Shown here piece after piece: positions 11,403 to 21,872 of a stretch of DNA of 64,000 nucleotides; the first letter of the stretch is position 1, and each line of letters starts with the position of its first letter. The translations under genes and the position numbers were made by a program. The notes under the pieces are model-generated. The model was not told the origin of the DNA, did no database searches, and saw only the letters and a list, made by a program, of their open reading frames with translations. The DNA is from Gnetum montanum (taxonomy: Eukaryota; Streptophyta; Gnetopsida; Gnetales; Gnetaceae): positions 1,006 to 65,005 of the forward strand of contig MNCI01035078.1 in assembly GCA_015680685.1 (NCBI GenBank). The letters are read 5' to 3'.

Positions 11403-12176
11403 GACTTCTTATGACCTCAATTTTGAATTTCATTCCACCTTCTCCATCATCCATCCATGTTGCCATAACTCACCTCATTGTTGGGTTCTATGTTATGCTC
11501 TATGTCTTGGTTTGATGCGTTTTAGTTCTTGGATAGATTCTTTTTGGTTGGTCCTTAAATTTTCATGACCATTAAGTAGTTGTGGGGCCCATGGACTCCT
11601 TAGTTGAGGTTATGCAAGGGCAACAAGAACATGACCTTGCTATGGGGAGGACCCACTCGCATATCTTTTGGTTTGGTTAGTTTGGTTTGTTACCTTTGAC
11701 ATTGCTACAATCCTATCTTTTGCATATTTCATTGTGTATGTCACTTAGTGCTCCTTAAACTTTTATTCCATTCATCCTCCAAATCATTTTTCTTCATTGT
11801 TCCCAAATTTATTAGCTCTAACATCCTCTTCTCATGTTTTCATACTATTCTTAACCTTTTAAGCTTTTATTTGACCCCAATTTTATTCAAGAAATCCTTG
11901 TATTTTTCAAGTTTGACCAAAGTCAACAATCATATATGGTGGTCAACAACTACGTCGACAAGGCCTCATTGGCACATCTAACAACGTCGATGAGGCCTCA
12001 TTGATGCTACCCAAAAACCCTATATATACCACTATAAACTTAGAAATTTTTTATCTTTTGCCTCATAACACATGGGAAGTTTTTGTCATTTTTTAGAGTC
12101 CAAAACCTTTCAAAACCCTTAACTTCCTAACTGTTTGACCAAATCACTCCGTTCTTTGATCTTGTAACTACTAGAG
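11403..12176 (+). promoter_or_regulatory. ATH-0 spacer (right part) with internal ORFX promoter
   Basis: It continues the spacer cut at 1916 and matches the ATH-2 spacer in reverse complement (shared GGGGAGGACCCACT and CATATCTTTTGGTT). From about 11950 it holds repeats of CGACAAGGCCTCATTGG / CGATGAGGCCTCATTGATG, then CCCTATATATACC (TATA box 12021-12028). A TAGAGTCCAAAACC leader shared with ATH-4 leads to the donor at 12177. TATA to donor is 156 bp, identical to ATH-4. The same CGATGAGGCC word occurs upstream of the TATA box in the ATH-0 LTR. That it drives ORFX separately is my inference. Confidence 0.6.
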
Positions 12177-12486
12177 GTAAGCTCTTTATTGTGGGGGCTA
12201 CAAAGCTTAAGGTTTTTGATGAATTTTATTGAAAATTTTTTTAACTCTCCCAAAGGATTAATAACCTTAACAATATATAAACATCAATTTTTTTCTAGAG
12301 TCAACCCTTTCAACAACCTTTGGGATGATTTATTAATAATAACACATAAATAAAATAACGATTGAAGTAATTAAATCTACCATAATTACAACTTAGCCAA
12401 GTATAATCATCTTAAAGAAATAAAGATATGCCAATTATTTCATGTTACATAATGATTGCTAACCCATGGTCTTTTTGTGATTACAG
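12177..12486 (+). other. Putative leader intron before ORFX (ATH-0)
   Basis: Donor CTAGAG|GTAAGC at 12177, a branch-like TTGCTAAC, a T-rich tract, and acceptor GTGATTACAG ending at 12486. The next base begins the ATG of ORFX. The donor context is the same in ATH-4 and related signals survive in ATH-1 and ATH-2, so the structure predates these insertions. Confidence 0.6.
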
Positions 12487-15323
12487 ATGGCACCAAGACT
12501 GAAATGCCCACAGGAAAGAGAATCCTCTCAACTAAGGGAGAAATGATCCAAAGCTAGAAGGAGTCAACAAGAATAACCCCAAGAACTACCAAAGGAAACC
12601 CATCCAACAAGCCCTCTTCATGAGGAGCCTAAAGTGGAATCTGTTTGACATATTCCAAAGGAAAAAGTGCCATTAGAGCAATCATAGCAAAGGAAAGTGC
12701 TAGGACTCATGCCAAGGCTTGAAGTCACTTTAACTCAAGCCTACCTTGACATCCTTAGGTCTCAAGAGATTCAATGATTAGTTCTTCAAGAAATGAACTT
12801 TAGGCCATTTTAGAGAAAGCTCTAGCAAAAGTCAAGACATAATGACAAACCTTCCCCATGTGAGCAATCATCACATCTAGTGGGGAGTGGTATAAGGGAG
12901 AGAGATATCTCTTTTGGAATAATAGAAGGTTGGGGTCTATAGTCAAAATCAAGGATATTTAGGTGTCCTACTTGGTTGAGGCTATCACACAAGCACTGGG
13001 ATTACCTAATATTAGGACATAGTTGGTTGAGATATCCACAAAGGATGATCCTGAGGCCAAAAATGAGTGGACTCAATGATGTTATAGGGTCGATCGTAAT
13101 GAGTATGACACACTCACACTAGCAGAGTGCATCTATTTTAAAATTATAGCCTATCACCTTAATCCAACAGTGAGGCCTAGTAAGGTGATCGCCTTCTCCG
13201 CCCGAGCATGTGCCACTCTAAGCAGGAGATTTCCCTGTAAACCTTCCACAACTAATCTATTTGGAGATCGAGAAGTGTTTTAAGGAAAATGAACATGGAA
13301 GGTAAACCTTGCCCTTTTTGTGCCTCATCTAGAAACTTTGCAAAAGGGCAAGAATCATCTATTATGCCAACGACATAGTCAGGAATGCTCCTTTGGGCTC
13401 ATGGTCAAAAATCATGAAGGAAAAGATGCCAACTACAACCAAGAAGAGGAGTAGCTGCTACCACCACCACCTACTTAAGAAACAGTGTTGGAGGCATGCA
13501 TAGCCATTGAACTCTTACATGAAATCTAAGAGTAGCTCTTGCATGAGCAAGAGCAGCATGTAGGGATGAGTAGTGCAGATCCATTTGTGTATCGACTAAT
13601 GATGAGTCACCTAAGTGAGATGGCTCGAACAATCAGCTAGATGGAAAGGGGTGGACCAATATTCTCTATCCAATGAATGCAGTTTCCCATGAGGTTAGAT
13701 TCTAATGCTTGAGAGGTGATAGTTTCATTATTACAACACCATTTATTTCCAAAAATATCTGGGAATGCCACCTCTTTCTTGATGAATTTGGAGGAAGGTG
13801 AAGTAGCCACTGTATTGGTGATGCAGCACCAAGGATAGGAGACTATGGCTAAAGTAGTTGCTGACCATGTCTTTGAACAACTCAATGCACTTGCAACATC
13901 TGTACTAGACGTATCTGCACTTCAAGATGTGTAGAAGTCTACAGGCATGGTTAAGGAAAAATTGAATGCAACCTAACATGAAGAATTGCTAGATTGATTA
14001 GTGAGGACTATGCAACCAATTCTAGATATCTTTGATTTTCTAGATAACATCATTGCAACCTAGTTGGAGCTATTGGAAGTAAGGGGGAAATGCATCATCT
14101 TGGAGGGGCAACACAAAATGGCTCATGCACAAAACCAACTTTTGGTTGTGGAGGTTGTTGAATTACATGCCCACCTTACTGATTCTACACTCCTTAGCCC
14201 AACAATAACTAAAATGAAGCTTTCCAATAGCTTTAGGAATGATTTAGAAAGGCTGAGGAGGAGGTAGTGATGACCACCTTTGTCTAGTCCACAACAAAGG
14301 TGAAAATGTATTCAATTTAGAAGAACTTGGCTTAGATGCACTAGGAGAATGAAACTCTAACCGCAAAAAATCATTGCTTACGTAATGTTGATGCTCAAAA
14401 GGAACAAATGCAAGAACTTATTCATCAATGGTAGGAGCAGGTTGCTAGGATGAACATTGAGTTAAGGAGATTGGCCATAGAAAATTGGAATCTATCAATG
14501 GAGGAAGTTCGTTCCTTGTGCCAAAAATATACTATTGAGATTGCCACTTGTAAGAATGAAGCTTTGAAGTCTAAAAAAGCTAAACAACATTATAGAGATT
14601 AGGTTGGCTTGTAGAAGGAAGTAAATGAGTAGTACATCCAAATGGCAAAGGTGAAAATAAATGAAGCTCTCCAGCAGCTTCAACAAGAAAAAGAAGTTTG
14701 GAAGCTCATCATTGATGGAATTAATGCCTACAGTAAAGTAGAGATCCACCTAAAGAAGTTGCAGATAGAAGAAATGACAGAGTACATGGAGCTGGCCAAT
14801 CTTTGATATGTGAACTTGGCTATGCTAATTGTCAGACAACCATGGGTAGAATTAGAGAAATAAGTGGCTAGCTTGTATTTGCTATATGAGGCATTGTTCA
14901 AGTATCATAAAGACACCAAGCAAAAGCTTTAGACTAAAAATGCTAAACTCAAATTTCTCAAGGCACGATTCACAGATCAACGATCAGTTGTTGAGAATCT
15001 AGCCAAAAAGATGAATGATTATTAGGAGCTGAAGGATACAGTTAGAGTGTTTGATATTGAATGCAAACAATTTGCTACCTAGTTTTTCAATGCAAAGGAG
15101 CTATTTCTAGCAATTGCATGTCTTGGGATGTGCCCATTTTGACCCACATTGATGAAGCTGTGTGGATAATGCACGATTCTAGAAGTAAGAAGGAGAAAAT
15201 AAAAGCACTACTAGATGCTTTTTTCCTCCCATCAAAAGTTGTAGTAGCAATAGGATAGCTGATAAAGGTCCCTCAGAACCACAAGAGCCACCATTGCCAC
15301 GTCTATCTGATCTTCTCCATTAA
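12487..15323 (+). pseudogene. ORFX of ATH-0: long coiled-coil ORF after pol
   Basis: A third gene in the place where Athila-clade elements carry an env-like ORF. I place the start at ATG 12487, directly after the intron acceptor, and the end at TAA 15321-15323, about 945 codons with many stops and frameshifts. The N-terminal part is charged. A conserved globular segment (about 12950-13280) carries KNEW, an LTLAE helix, YHLNP and RPSKV (13173-13187). A long heptad-rich coiled coil follows (about 14050-15050; for example MNDY and YHKDTKQKL words), then KEKIKALLDAF and a Pro-rich tail. Close relatives are ORFX of ATH-3 and ATH-4. The conserved segment vaguely resembles the putative plant transposon protein family (PF20167); this needs a profile search. 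I see no transmembrane helix. Function unknown. Confidence 0.7.
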
Positions 15324-15556
15324 ACTTCACACCATCAAGGAATGTGCTATCCAATTTTGAAGAGTCATATCATGGTTTTCAATTTTGTGTCATGAACACA
15401 ACCATTTTTATAATGTGTTAATTCGTACACTTAGGCACAAACTTTTTTATCAAGTCAGTCAATTTTGTTTTTGTTTGTCAGACCAATCAATAATCCCATA
15501 CCTTTCCAATTTTGTAAAAGAACTTGAGGATGAGTTTTTATTTAGTCATGGGGGTA
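15324..15556 (+). other. ATH-0 3' untranslated region and polypurine tract
   Basis: Non-coding tail after ORFX. It shares CAATCAATAATCCCATACC with the equivalent places in ATH-1 and ATH-2 and ends with CATGGGGGTA (15547-15556), the plus-strand primer tract abutting the LTR. Confidence 0.75.
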
Positions 15557-16471
15557 TGATGAGTTATAGTTTTGTTGGCTACATCGATGAGGCCTTGTTG
15601 ACCCAGCCTCATCAATGATGCATCATTGATGCATCATATCATGCATTGACGAGGCCCCATCGATGCAGTGTCTATTTTTTGGCTATAAATACACACCTAC
15701 CAATTACATTTATGGAAAACTACATTTTAGAAGTAGTGAAGCTCTTGCAGTTTGTTCATTTGAAAGTTAGAATATTTTTCCCAAGTGCTCGCAACAGGAG
15801 TCATTGAGTATATGGATCTTTATTCAAGCATTGTTGTACCTGAGCATGATAGTGTGTGCGGCAATAAAGACAAGCTTTCTAATAAACCTTGCAGCATTTT
15901 GGATAAATTAAATATTTTATTTATGCATTTAATATTTTCAATTACTTATTAAATTTTTTCCAATAATTAAGTTGATGAAGTAATTAAGTGAGAAAGGCTG
16001 GATAGACTAAATACATAATTATGATTGCTTTGAGCATAACATGTATTCTCTTGGTGATTTGAATAGTGTTATTGCTTGGTACATCTATTAGCATAGTTCT
16101 TGGTAACCCAACAGTGGATATGTGGGTTTAGGATGTGTATGGAAAGTGGGATCAAATGCTTATGTTAGGGTTAGTTAGAGACTAGTTAGTTAATTTAGAT
16201 TAATCATTAAATTACTCTATATCTCTCTCTGTCTTTAAGTACCCAAAAACATAAAACATAAAATGATAAAAATTGGATGCCTCTATTACACTTAACCATA
16301 CTAGTATTTGTCACAATTATAATTGGGAAGACAACAAATGACCTTAAGGTAAGATTCACCTCTTAGAAGACTAGTGCACTGGAAACTATAAAGTCCATGA
16401 AATCAACTAGATTGTGTGTGAACACTGCGTGATTCATATGGTTGGGCATAGGGGTACCTTATTGCTTATCA
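15557..16471 (+). repeat. ATH-0 3' LTR
   Basis: It starts TGATGAG immediately after the polypurine tract and ends TTATCA. U3 carries repeats of CGATGAGGCC and TGATGCATCA (15584-15665), a TATAAATA box (15684-15691), the conserved block TGGATCTTTATTCAAGC (about 15816-15832), and an AATAAA signal at 15881-15886. The flank from 16472 is ATH-X leader, so ATH-0 is inserted in ATH-X. Confidence 0.85.
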
Positions 16472-16665
16472 TCTTTGATTGGATTTGCCTATGAATGGTG
16501 GTGGAGAATCTTCCTTACAAGAAGAAGCCATATCAGTGGTTGTAAGAAAATAGTATGTGTTGGGGGTTATTATTTCTCTTAATGATTTTAATGTTAGGTT
16601 TCTTTTACAATGTTAAGAAATGGTTTTACTATCTTTCCTTGGTAGCACAGTTACCTAACTAAAGT
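16472..16665 (-). other. ATH-X 5' leader fragment
   Basis: It matches the ATH-3 leader (58297-58482) on the same strand, sharing ATCTTTGATTGG, AAGAAGAA(G/T)CCAT and the stretch up to the primer site. It is the only internal part of ATH-X in the window; the rest lies beyond ATH-0 to the left. The ATG of gag would fall near 16530. Confidence 0.75.
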
Positions 16666-16682
16666 CTCTGGAAATGACATCA
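16666..16682 (-). other. ATH-X primer binding site (degraded)
   Basis: Plus-strand CTCTGGAAATGACATCA sits one base from the LTR start. It is a decayed version of the tRNA-Asp 3' end, with mostly C-to-T and G-to-A differences. Confidence 0.6.
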
Positions 16683-16683
16683 A

Positions 16684-17531
16684 TGATGAGTGGTGAGTAC
16701 TACATACACTCAATCATATGAATTACAAGTATTACATTAGTGATCTGGTCAAATTCCATGGACTTTAGCTCTCCAAATGCACAATAGCAAAGGTAGTAAC
16801 CTAATGATGTGATCATTGTCTGATTGGCTTCACTTGTGTAGGTGTAGGTGTATGGTTAAGTGTAAGCCAAGACACATGATTTTTATTGATTGTATATTTT
16901 ATCTGATTAAGTCTAAGTATGAAATGAAGTGATTAAATGTGAATTAATCTAAGTAAATATCTAATGTCTTAGTCTATTTCCTAACATAAGTATTTGGACT
17001 GACCTTCCATACACATCTTGAACTTGTTATGATGCTATTAGGTTACCAAGTGGTAGGCTATTGGGTAAACCAAGTGATAACACTGCTAGGATTACCGAAT
17101 GTTAACCATATTTTTAAGCTAGTCGTACTTATGTATCTTAGTTAAGTGTATTAATTATCTAGGAACATGAATGTAAAGTGCATGAAAGTAAACATTAATC
17201 TATTCTGAGTGCTACAAGAAGTTTTATGAATCTTGTTTTTATGGCCATCACATGAAGGTATCTAGGTACATTGATGCTCAAATAAAGATCCATACAATCC
17301 TTGAAGTCCTACTATAGGTAGTTAGAAAATATTCTAACTCTTACGAAATGAAACTTCAAGAAAGTTTTTACTCTACTAATTGAATAGTGCCATAAATGTG
17401 ATGGGTACACACATTTATATAGGCAAATATAGACACTACATCAATGCATCAACCCATGCATTGATGGAAATGTGTCAATGGGGATGTGTGAACACATGCC
17501 CATTAATGCAACCTGACTTTGTGATTCATCA
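16684..17531 (-). repeat. ATH-X 5' LTR
   Basis: It starts TGATGAGTGGTGAG and ends GATTCATCA. It contains the conserved ATAAAGATCC block near 17280, a TATATAGG-type promoter complement near 17415, and CATTGATG repeats (17440-17510). The same family as the ATH-3 LTRs. The flank CTAAT (17532-17536) is the candidate target duplication. Confidence 0.85.
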
Positions 17532-19456
17532 CTAATGTTGTTGAGGAGAGTTCATCTTCTTGAAGAGTCTTTTTCTTCCTTGATGCCATTTTGTTTTTTG
17601 ACAGTTTTGGAGGTGCTTTCCAAAATTACTTCCTTCTCTGCTTTGACATCTTCACTTATTTTCTTTTGAGGTTCTTCAATGCTATTAGACACTGAAGACT
17701 TGATCTCCTCCTTGGTCTTTGATGCTAATCTTAAAGAACTATTCCCTCCAATATTGTAAGTGAACATCAAACTCCCTAAATGTTGGCATAGTGCAGGCCT
17801 GAAGTCTACTTTTGAAGTAATGTTAGCCTACTTCTTCCTACCATGGGCAAACAAAGTTATCATTACTCTTATTAATTCATAATAGAAACCAAAATTTATC
17901 CTCTTTCTCATAGTCTTCTTCTTTCCTTTCTTGTCTTTCTAAGGTAGTTTTTATATCTCCTCCACTATCCGTTAATATATTACTGGTTCCTAGTTAATTA
18001 CCCTTCCTTGGGACATTATCCCATACAACCTATACAACCTCTTGGGGATCAGTTCCCATTTCTATTTAATTTTGTTACAAAAGAGTCTTTCTATGAATGA
18101 AGTAAAAAGCTTCTTCAAATCTTCATTGTTTCCATTGTTAATATTGATAGCATCTCTCTTCTATGAATGTACCCATTTTTTAACTATTGACAACTTTGTT
18201 GAATTAAGCTTCATGCTATTAATCTTTATTCCTCTCTCAAGGAAGCTCAACAAATACCTCAACATAGCCAAATCTCACGTGATCATCACTTATTTCTGGC
18301 CTACACATACTGCAAAAATTATCTTGTTTGCAGCATAACTCTCAATTAATCCTATGCATCCTACCATACTAGGGTAGGGACACTTTAAGTCTAAAGCATA
18401 GAAAATACTTTCCCTATCAGACCTCCCAAAATACTTAACTTCTTCACCCTCAAAGAACTACTTTTGGACATTTTGTGTTTCCCTAGTGGACCTCACCTCA
18501 TATTTGTTCACTTCTCTTATCACGTTAATGAATTTGGTGTCATCAATGTTTATTTGACCCAAAAATACGCATAAATTTTCATTAGAAAATTTATTTTACT
18601 TTAAAGCTAAATATCTAAGGTAATATTTTAAAGCATTTATTTACCTTTTGGTCTTAGGATAATCCTTGACCCCTTCAGCCACTCTACATTTTTTTCCTTG
18701 GCCTTCATTCCATAATGGTTGAATCCACCATTTGTTTTCACATTCTCTCCAAAATCAATGCATTTTTAAACTTTTGTGTTATGCATCAAATTAGGACATC
18801 ACTTGAGATCTCCAATTGTGATGCTACAGTAGGTCTCGCAATAGATTTTGAAGGAATGTCATATGATCTAGGATTTGGATGTCTAGGTCATTAAACTTGT
18901 ATCATACAAATTTCTGAAGTTAGTATCTTTAGGCAAAAAAGATTAACTTTATTTTAGCATTAAATATTTTCTAGCTTACCTCTCAATAAAAATTTAAGTA
19001 CCTAGTGGGTTGGACATTACTTTGGTCATTTGCATTTCTAGTAGTAATGTGCTATCGATGTTGAATTGTTGATATTCCCTTCACTTCCACAACTTATCTA
19101 GGCATTTCCTATAGACCAGGACATCCTTGGTTAGCTCTTCACTATTTGACTATATCTTGAAGATGATCTCTATGAACTCTACAAAAAATTTGGGAAGGAT
19201 TATCTCCAAAGGCCATAGGACCACTTCTTCTCCTAGTCCTGTCCATATCACTATGTGAAAATACATGATGTAGGATTTCAACAATTCTATGGCTCCTTTC
19301 CTTGCCCATAGCTTTGGGGGGATTAGTGTGTTGTCCTTGAATATTGGCTTTCCCATGATTGGATAGGATTTCTTTGCTTATTTTCTAGGATACTTCCTTC
19401 ATCCACAAGAAAGAAGTATAGTCACTCAATTACTAGTAGTTGGGTGTTGTAGCATC

Positions 19457-20526
19457 CTTGTAAAACAAAGGCAAACTCCCATGTCAAAAGCATTGTTAAA
19501 TGTCAAAAACTTGTGCTATTTTTATGTCTAAAATTTGTGTTAAACCTTTCTATGCTTTATGTTATTTCTCCTAACTATTTTAATGATGTGCATGAAATTT
19601 AACTTTGACATTTCATGTCAACTATCCTTGGTGTTTGACAAAAATTCCTAAGTGGAAAATCTTACTTTTAACATTTTAAGTTAAAAATGTTGAAAGAATA
19701 TATACAAGGCATTGAAACTAAAATATTTGGGAAAAAATAATTTAGCTTTGATGTCCTACATCATTCCTTTTGATGCACAACATCATATACCTTCAACATA
19801 GACTTTTAACATCAATTTTTAACTTTTTACATTAAAAGCCACTTTTGACGCATGAATGTTGCCAACACTTAGCATTGGGTTAGAAAATTTTACTTATATT
19901 ACTTCAAAATATCATATCAAGTTCATCCAAAGTTATGCTCTTTGGAGATCAAAACCTGAAAAATTGCATTTTCTCATGATTTTGTAAAGACAACTACAAA
20001 TTCACTCACGAAAATGTTGATTCTACCACAATCTTACTAGTTCTATCCAATAAACTTATCAGATTTAGCTCAAAGAAACATGAAATTCCAAGATTTGTTG
20101 CCCTAGCTACATTATTGTATAAAACACTAGCATTAATACTAAATCTTTAAATCTCTCAAGATTTCATTGTAAAATCTACCTAAAAGCTCTAGATTTTGAT
20201 GCATTATTAGTTTATTGGAAAAATGAACTATGAAATCAATGCATGAATTCAGTTTCTAGTCATAAATATAAGAAAATACTTAAAAACGTTCAAAACCTAA
20301 GTAATGCATTTGGGTTCTCGATCCCCATCACAAAATCAAGTTAAAACATTAGATTCTTAGCTCAAATATACTCTAAAGTACTAGGCAATGTCAAATTTAA
20401 GCTATACGGTCTAATACCTAGCTAAATCTTTTAGAATCTTGGCACATTCTAAGACCTTCATCATGGTAGCACTAAAACAATAGTAACATTAAATAAAAAT
20501 TCTCAACTAGAGATTGGGTAACTTAC
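19457..20526 (-). other. Candidate intron and non-coding part of gene A
   Basis: AT-rich, no coding signal in any frame. It contains scattered short repeats of TTTTAACAT and TTTGACAT words (19600-19870). It is bounded by a good donor (GTAAGT at 20526-20521) and a weaker acceptor (19458-19457). It could alternatively be an LTR or promoter remnant. Confidence 0.4.
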
Positions 20527-20736
20527 ATCTGAGCTTTGGAAGTGAGTGAGTAGGGATAAAGTAATCCCTTGCTCTTGTTGAACCCATGTTTGGTCCCCTA
20601 TGTACCACTGCTACCTCCACTTATCATGTTTTTGGAAGTTCTTGCTATGTTGTTACTTTCAAGTACTCATGCATTAATTCTTATAACTGCTAGATGAAAA
20701 TGAAAGCTTCTGTATCTAACTTCTCTCTAGATGTCA

Positions 20737-20744
20737 TTTTTATA
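20737..20744 (-). promoter_or_regulatory. Putative TATA box of gene A
   Basis: Minus-strand TATAAAAA, about 150 bp upstream of the proposed ATG at 20587. It is flanked upstream by TGTCAAAAGTCAATAGG-like sequence. Promoter use is inferred. Confidence 0.4.
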
Positions 20745-20800
20745 CTACAAAAATGATGTGTGCCTATTGACTTTTGACATTGTCTCACTTTTAATGTTGC

Positions 20801-21872
20801 TTGCTTATTTTGACATTTGCTTCTTTGAATAGCAAATCTAACCCCCTAATTCTAGTCCAGGTGAACATGGCTATTTGTCCAGTGTCCTTGCTTTATCCTC
20901 TAATCTTGAGTAATCTTATAGGTAAGGTACATAGAACTCTTGATTCCTCTTTCCTTGACTTAGTGTCAAACTCAACTTCTCTAGTATCCTCTTTAGATGT
21001 TATTGAGGATGAACTCATCCCTTAGTCAAACCTCTTTCTCTTGGATTAAGCCTTTTCTAACTAATGTTTAACTAATTAATCTTTTAGTGCTAAGTTACAA
21101 ATGTGAACAGAAGATCCTTTAGCTTAGTGTCATTCTTTTTTCAAACCTTCAAGAGTCTATTCTAGCAACTTTACAAAAGCATTCAATTTCTTTTGCTTAG
21201 GGATATAGTGATACGCTCAATCTAGACACAAAGCTTATTCAACATAAGATCATCTTAGAAGAAGATCCAAAACCTATGAAATAAAAGGTTAGGAAAATTT
21301 GTCCTGCTATAGCTCTTACTATAAAAGAAGAGACAATAAAGCTCTTCAATGTTGGATTCATTCATCCTATTAACTATTCAGAGTAGGTTTTTAACATGGT
21401 CATAGTTTTCAAGAAGCATGGTGACATTCACATGTCCATCAATTTTGAAGACCTTAATAAGGTCACTCTTAAGGATGATTTCCCTTTGTGTAACATTGAT
21501 CAACTAATTGATTCTATAGCTAGCAATGCTCTTCTATCCTTCATGGATGATTTTTTGGGCTATAACTAAATCTAGATAATTCTAGAGCACTAGCACTATA
21601 CCACATTCATGATTCCTTAGGGAACATTTTGTTACACTAAAATGTCCTTTAGTCTCAAGAATGCTGAAGCTACCTACTAATAAGCTATGAATTTTATCTT
21701 TAATGACATGATGGTTGATGTGGATTATGATTATGTTGACAATTTGACCATTAAGTCTACCTTAGCAATTGATCATGCTTTTGACTTAGACTAAGTTCTA
21801 ACTCGCTATGGCAAGTTTAACATGCGTTTTAATCCCAAGAAGTGAATTTGTGGGGTCCTTATAGGCAAGATG
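20801..21872 (+). pseudogene. pol: TAT-1 pol, first part: linker and reverse transcriptase
   Basis: Ty3/gypsy RT of Tat style. The segment from 20801 reads as the linker upstream of RT (VQVNMAICPV, LDVIEDELIP). RT proper begins near 21195 with GYSDTLNLDT, IQHKIILEEDPKP, then FIHPINYSE, INFEDLNKVTLKDDFPL, LLSFMDDFLGYN, and YVDN at about 21740-21751 in place of the catalytic YVDD. It ends at FNPKK and GKM, cut by SIRE-1 at 21872/21873. Upstream protease and gag are not visible. Continues at 28296. Confidence 0.85.
21868..21872 (+). repeat. SIRE-1 target site duplication, left
   Basis: AGATG, repeated at 28291-28295. Confidence 0.88.

Larger units (their letters stand above)
17532..20744 (-). 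pseudogene. Gene A: unrecognised, probably intron-containing ORF, decayed
   Basis: Read on the minus strand: TATAAAAA (20744-20737), ATG at 20587 opening a 20-codon exon (MGSTRARDYF...), donor CAGAT|GTAAGT at 20526, a candidate acceptor TTTTACAAG at 19457, then a long broken frame from 19456 to 17552. Recognisable words in the second exon include MGKPIFKDNTLIPPKLW (19356 onward), DLKCPYPSMVG, IPKRLYRLYG, KKTMRKRINFGFYYEL and VDFRPALCQHLGSLMFTYN; the C-terminus is Lys/Glu-rich. In-frame stops are mostly TGA and TAG of the deamination type. The exon junction is off by one base, so boundaries are approximate. I do not recognise the family. It lies antisense beside TAT-1; Tat-clade elements such as Grande are known to carry antisense ORFs, so it may be element-borne, or a captured gene. 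Confidence 0.45.

Noticed and set aside
13637-13885. 82-codon minus-strand ORF
   Set aside because: Shadow of ORFX of ATH-0 on the opposite strand.
18042-18338. 98-codon plus-strand ORF
   Set aside because: Antisense shadow of gene A; the minus strand shows the stronger, longer coding pattern.
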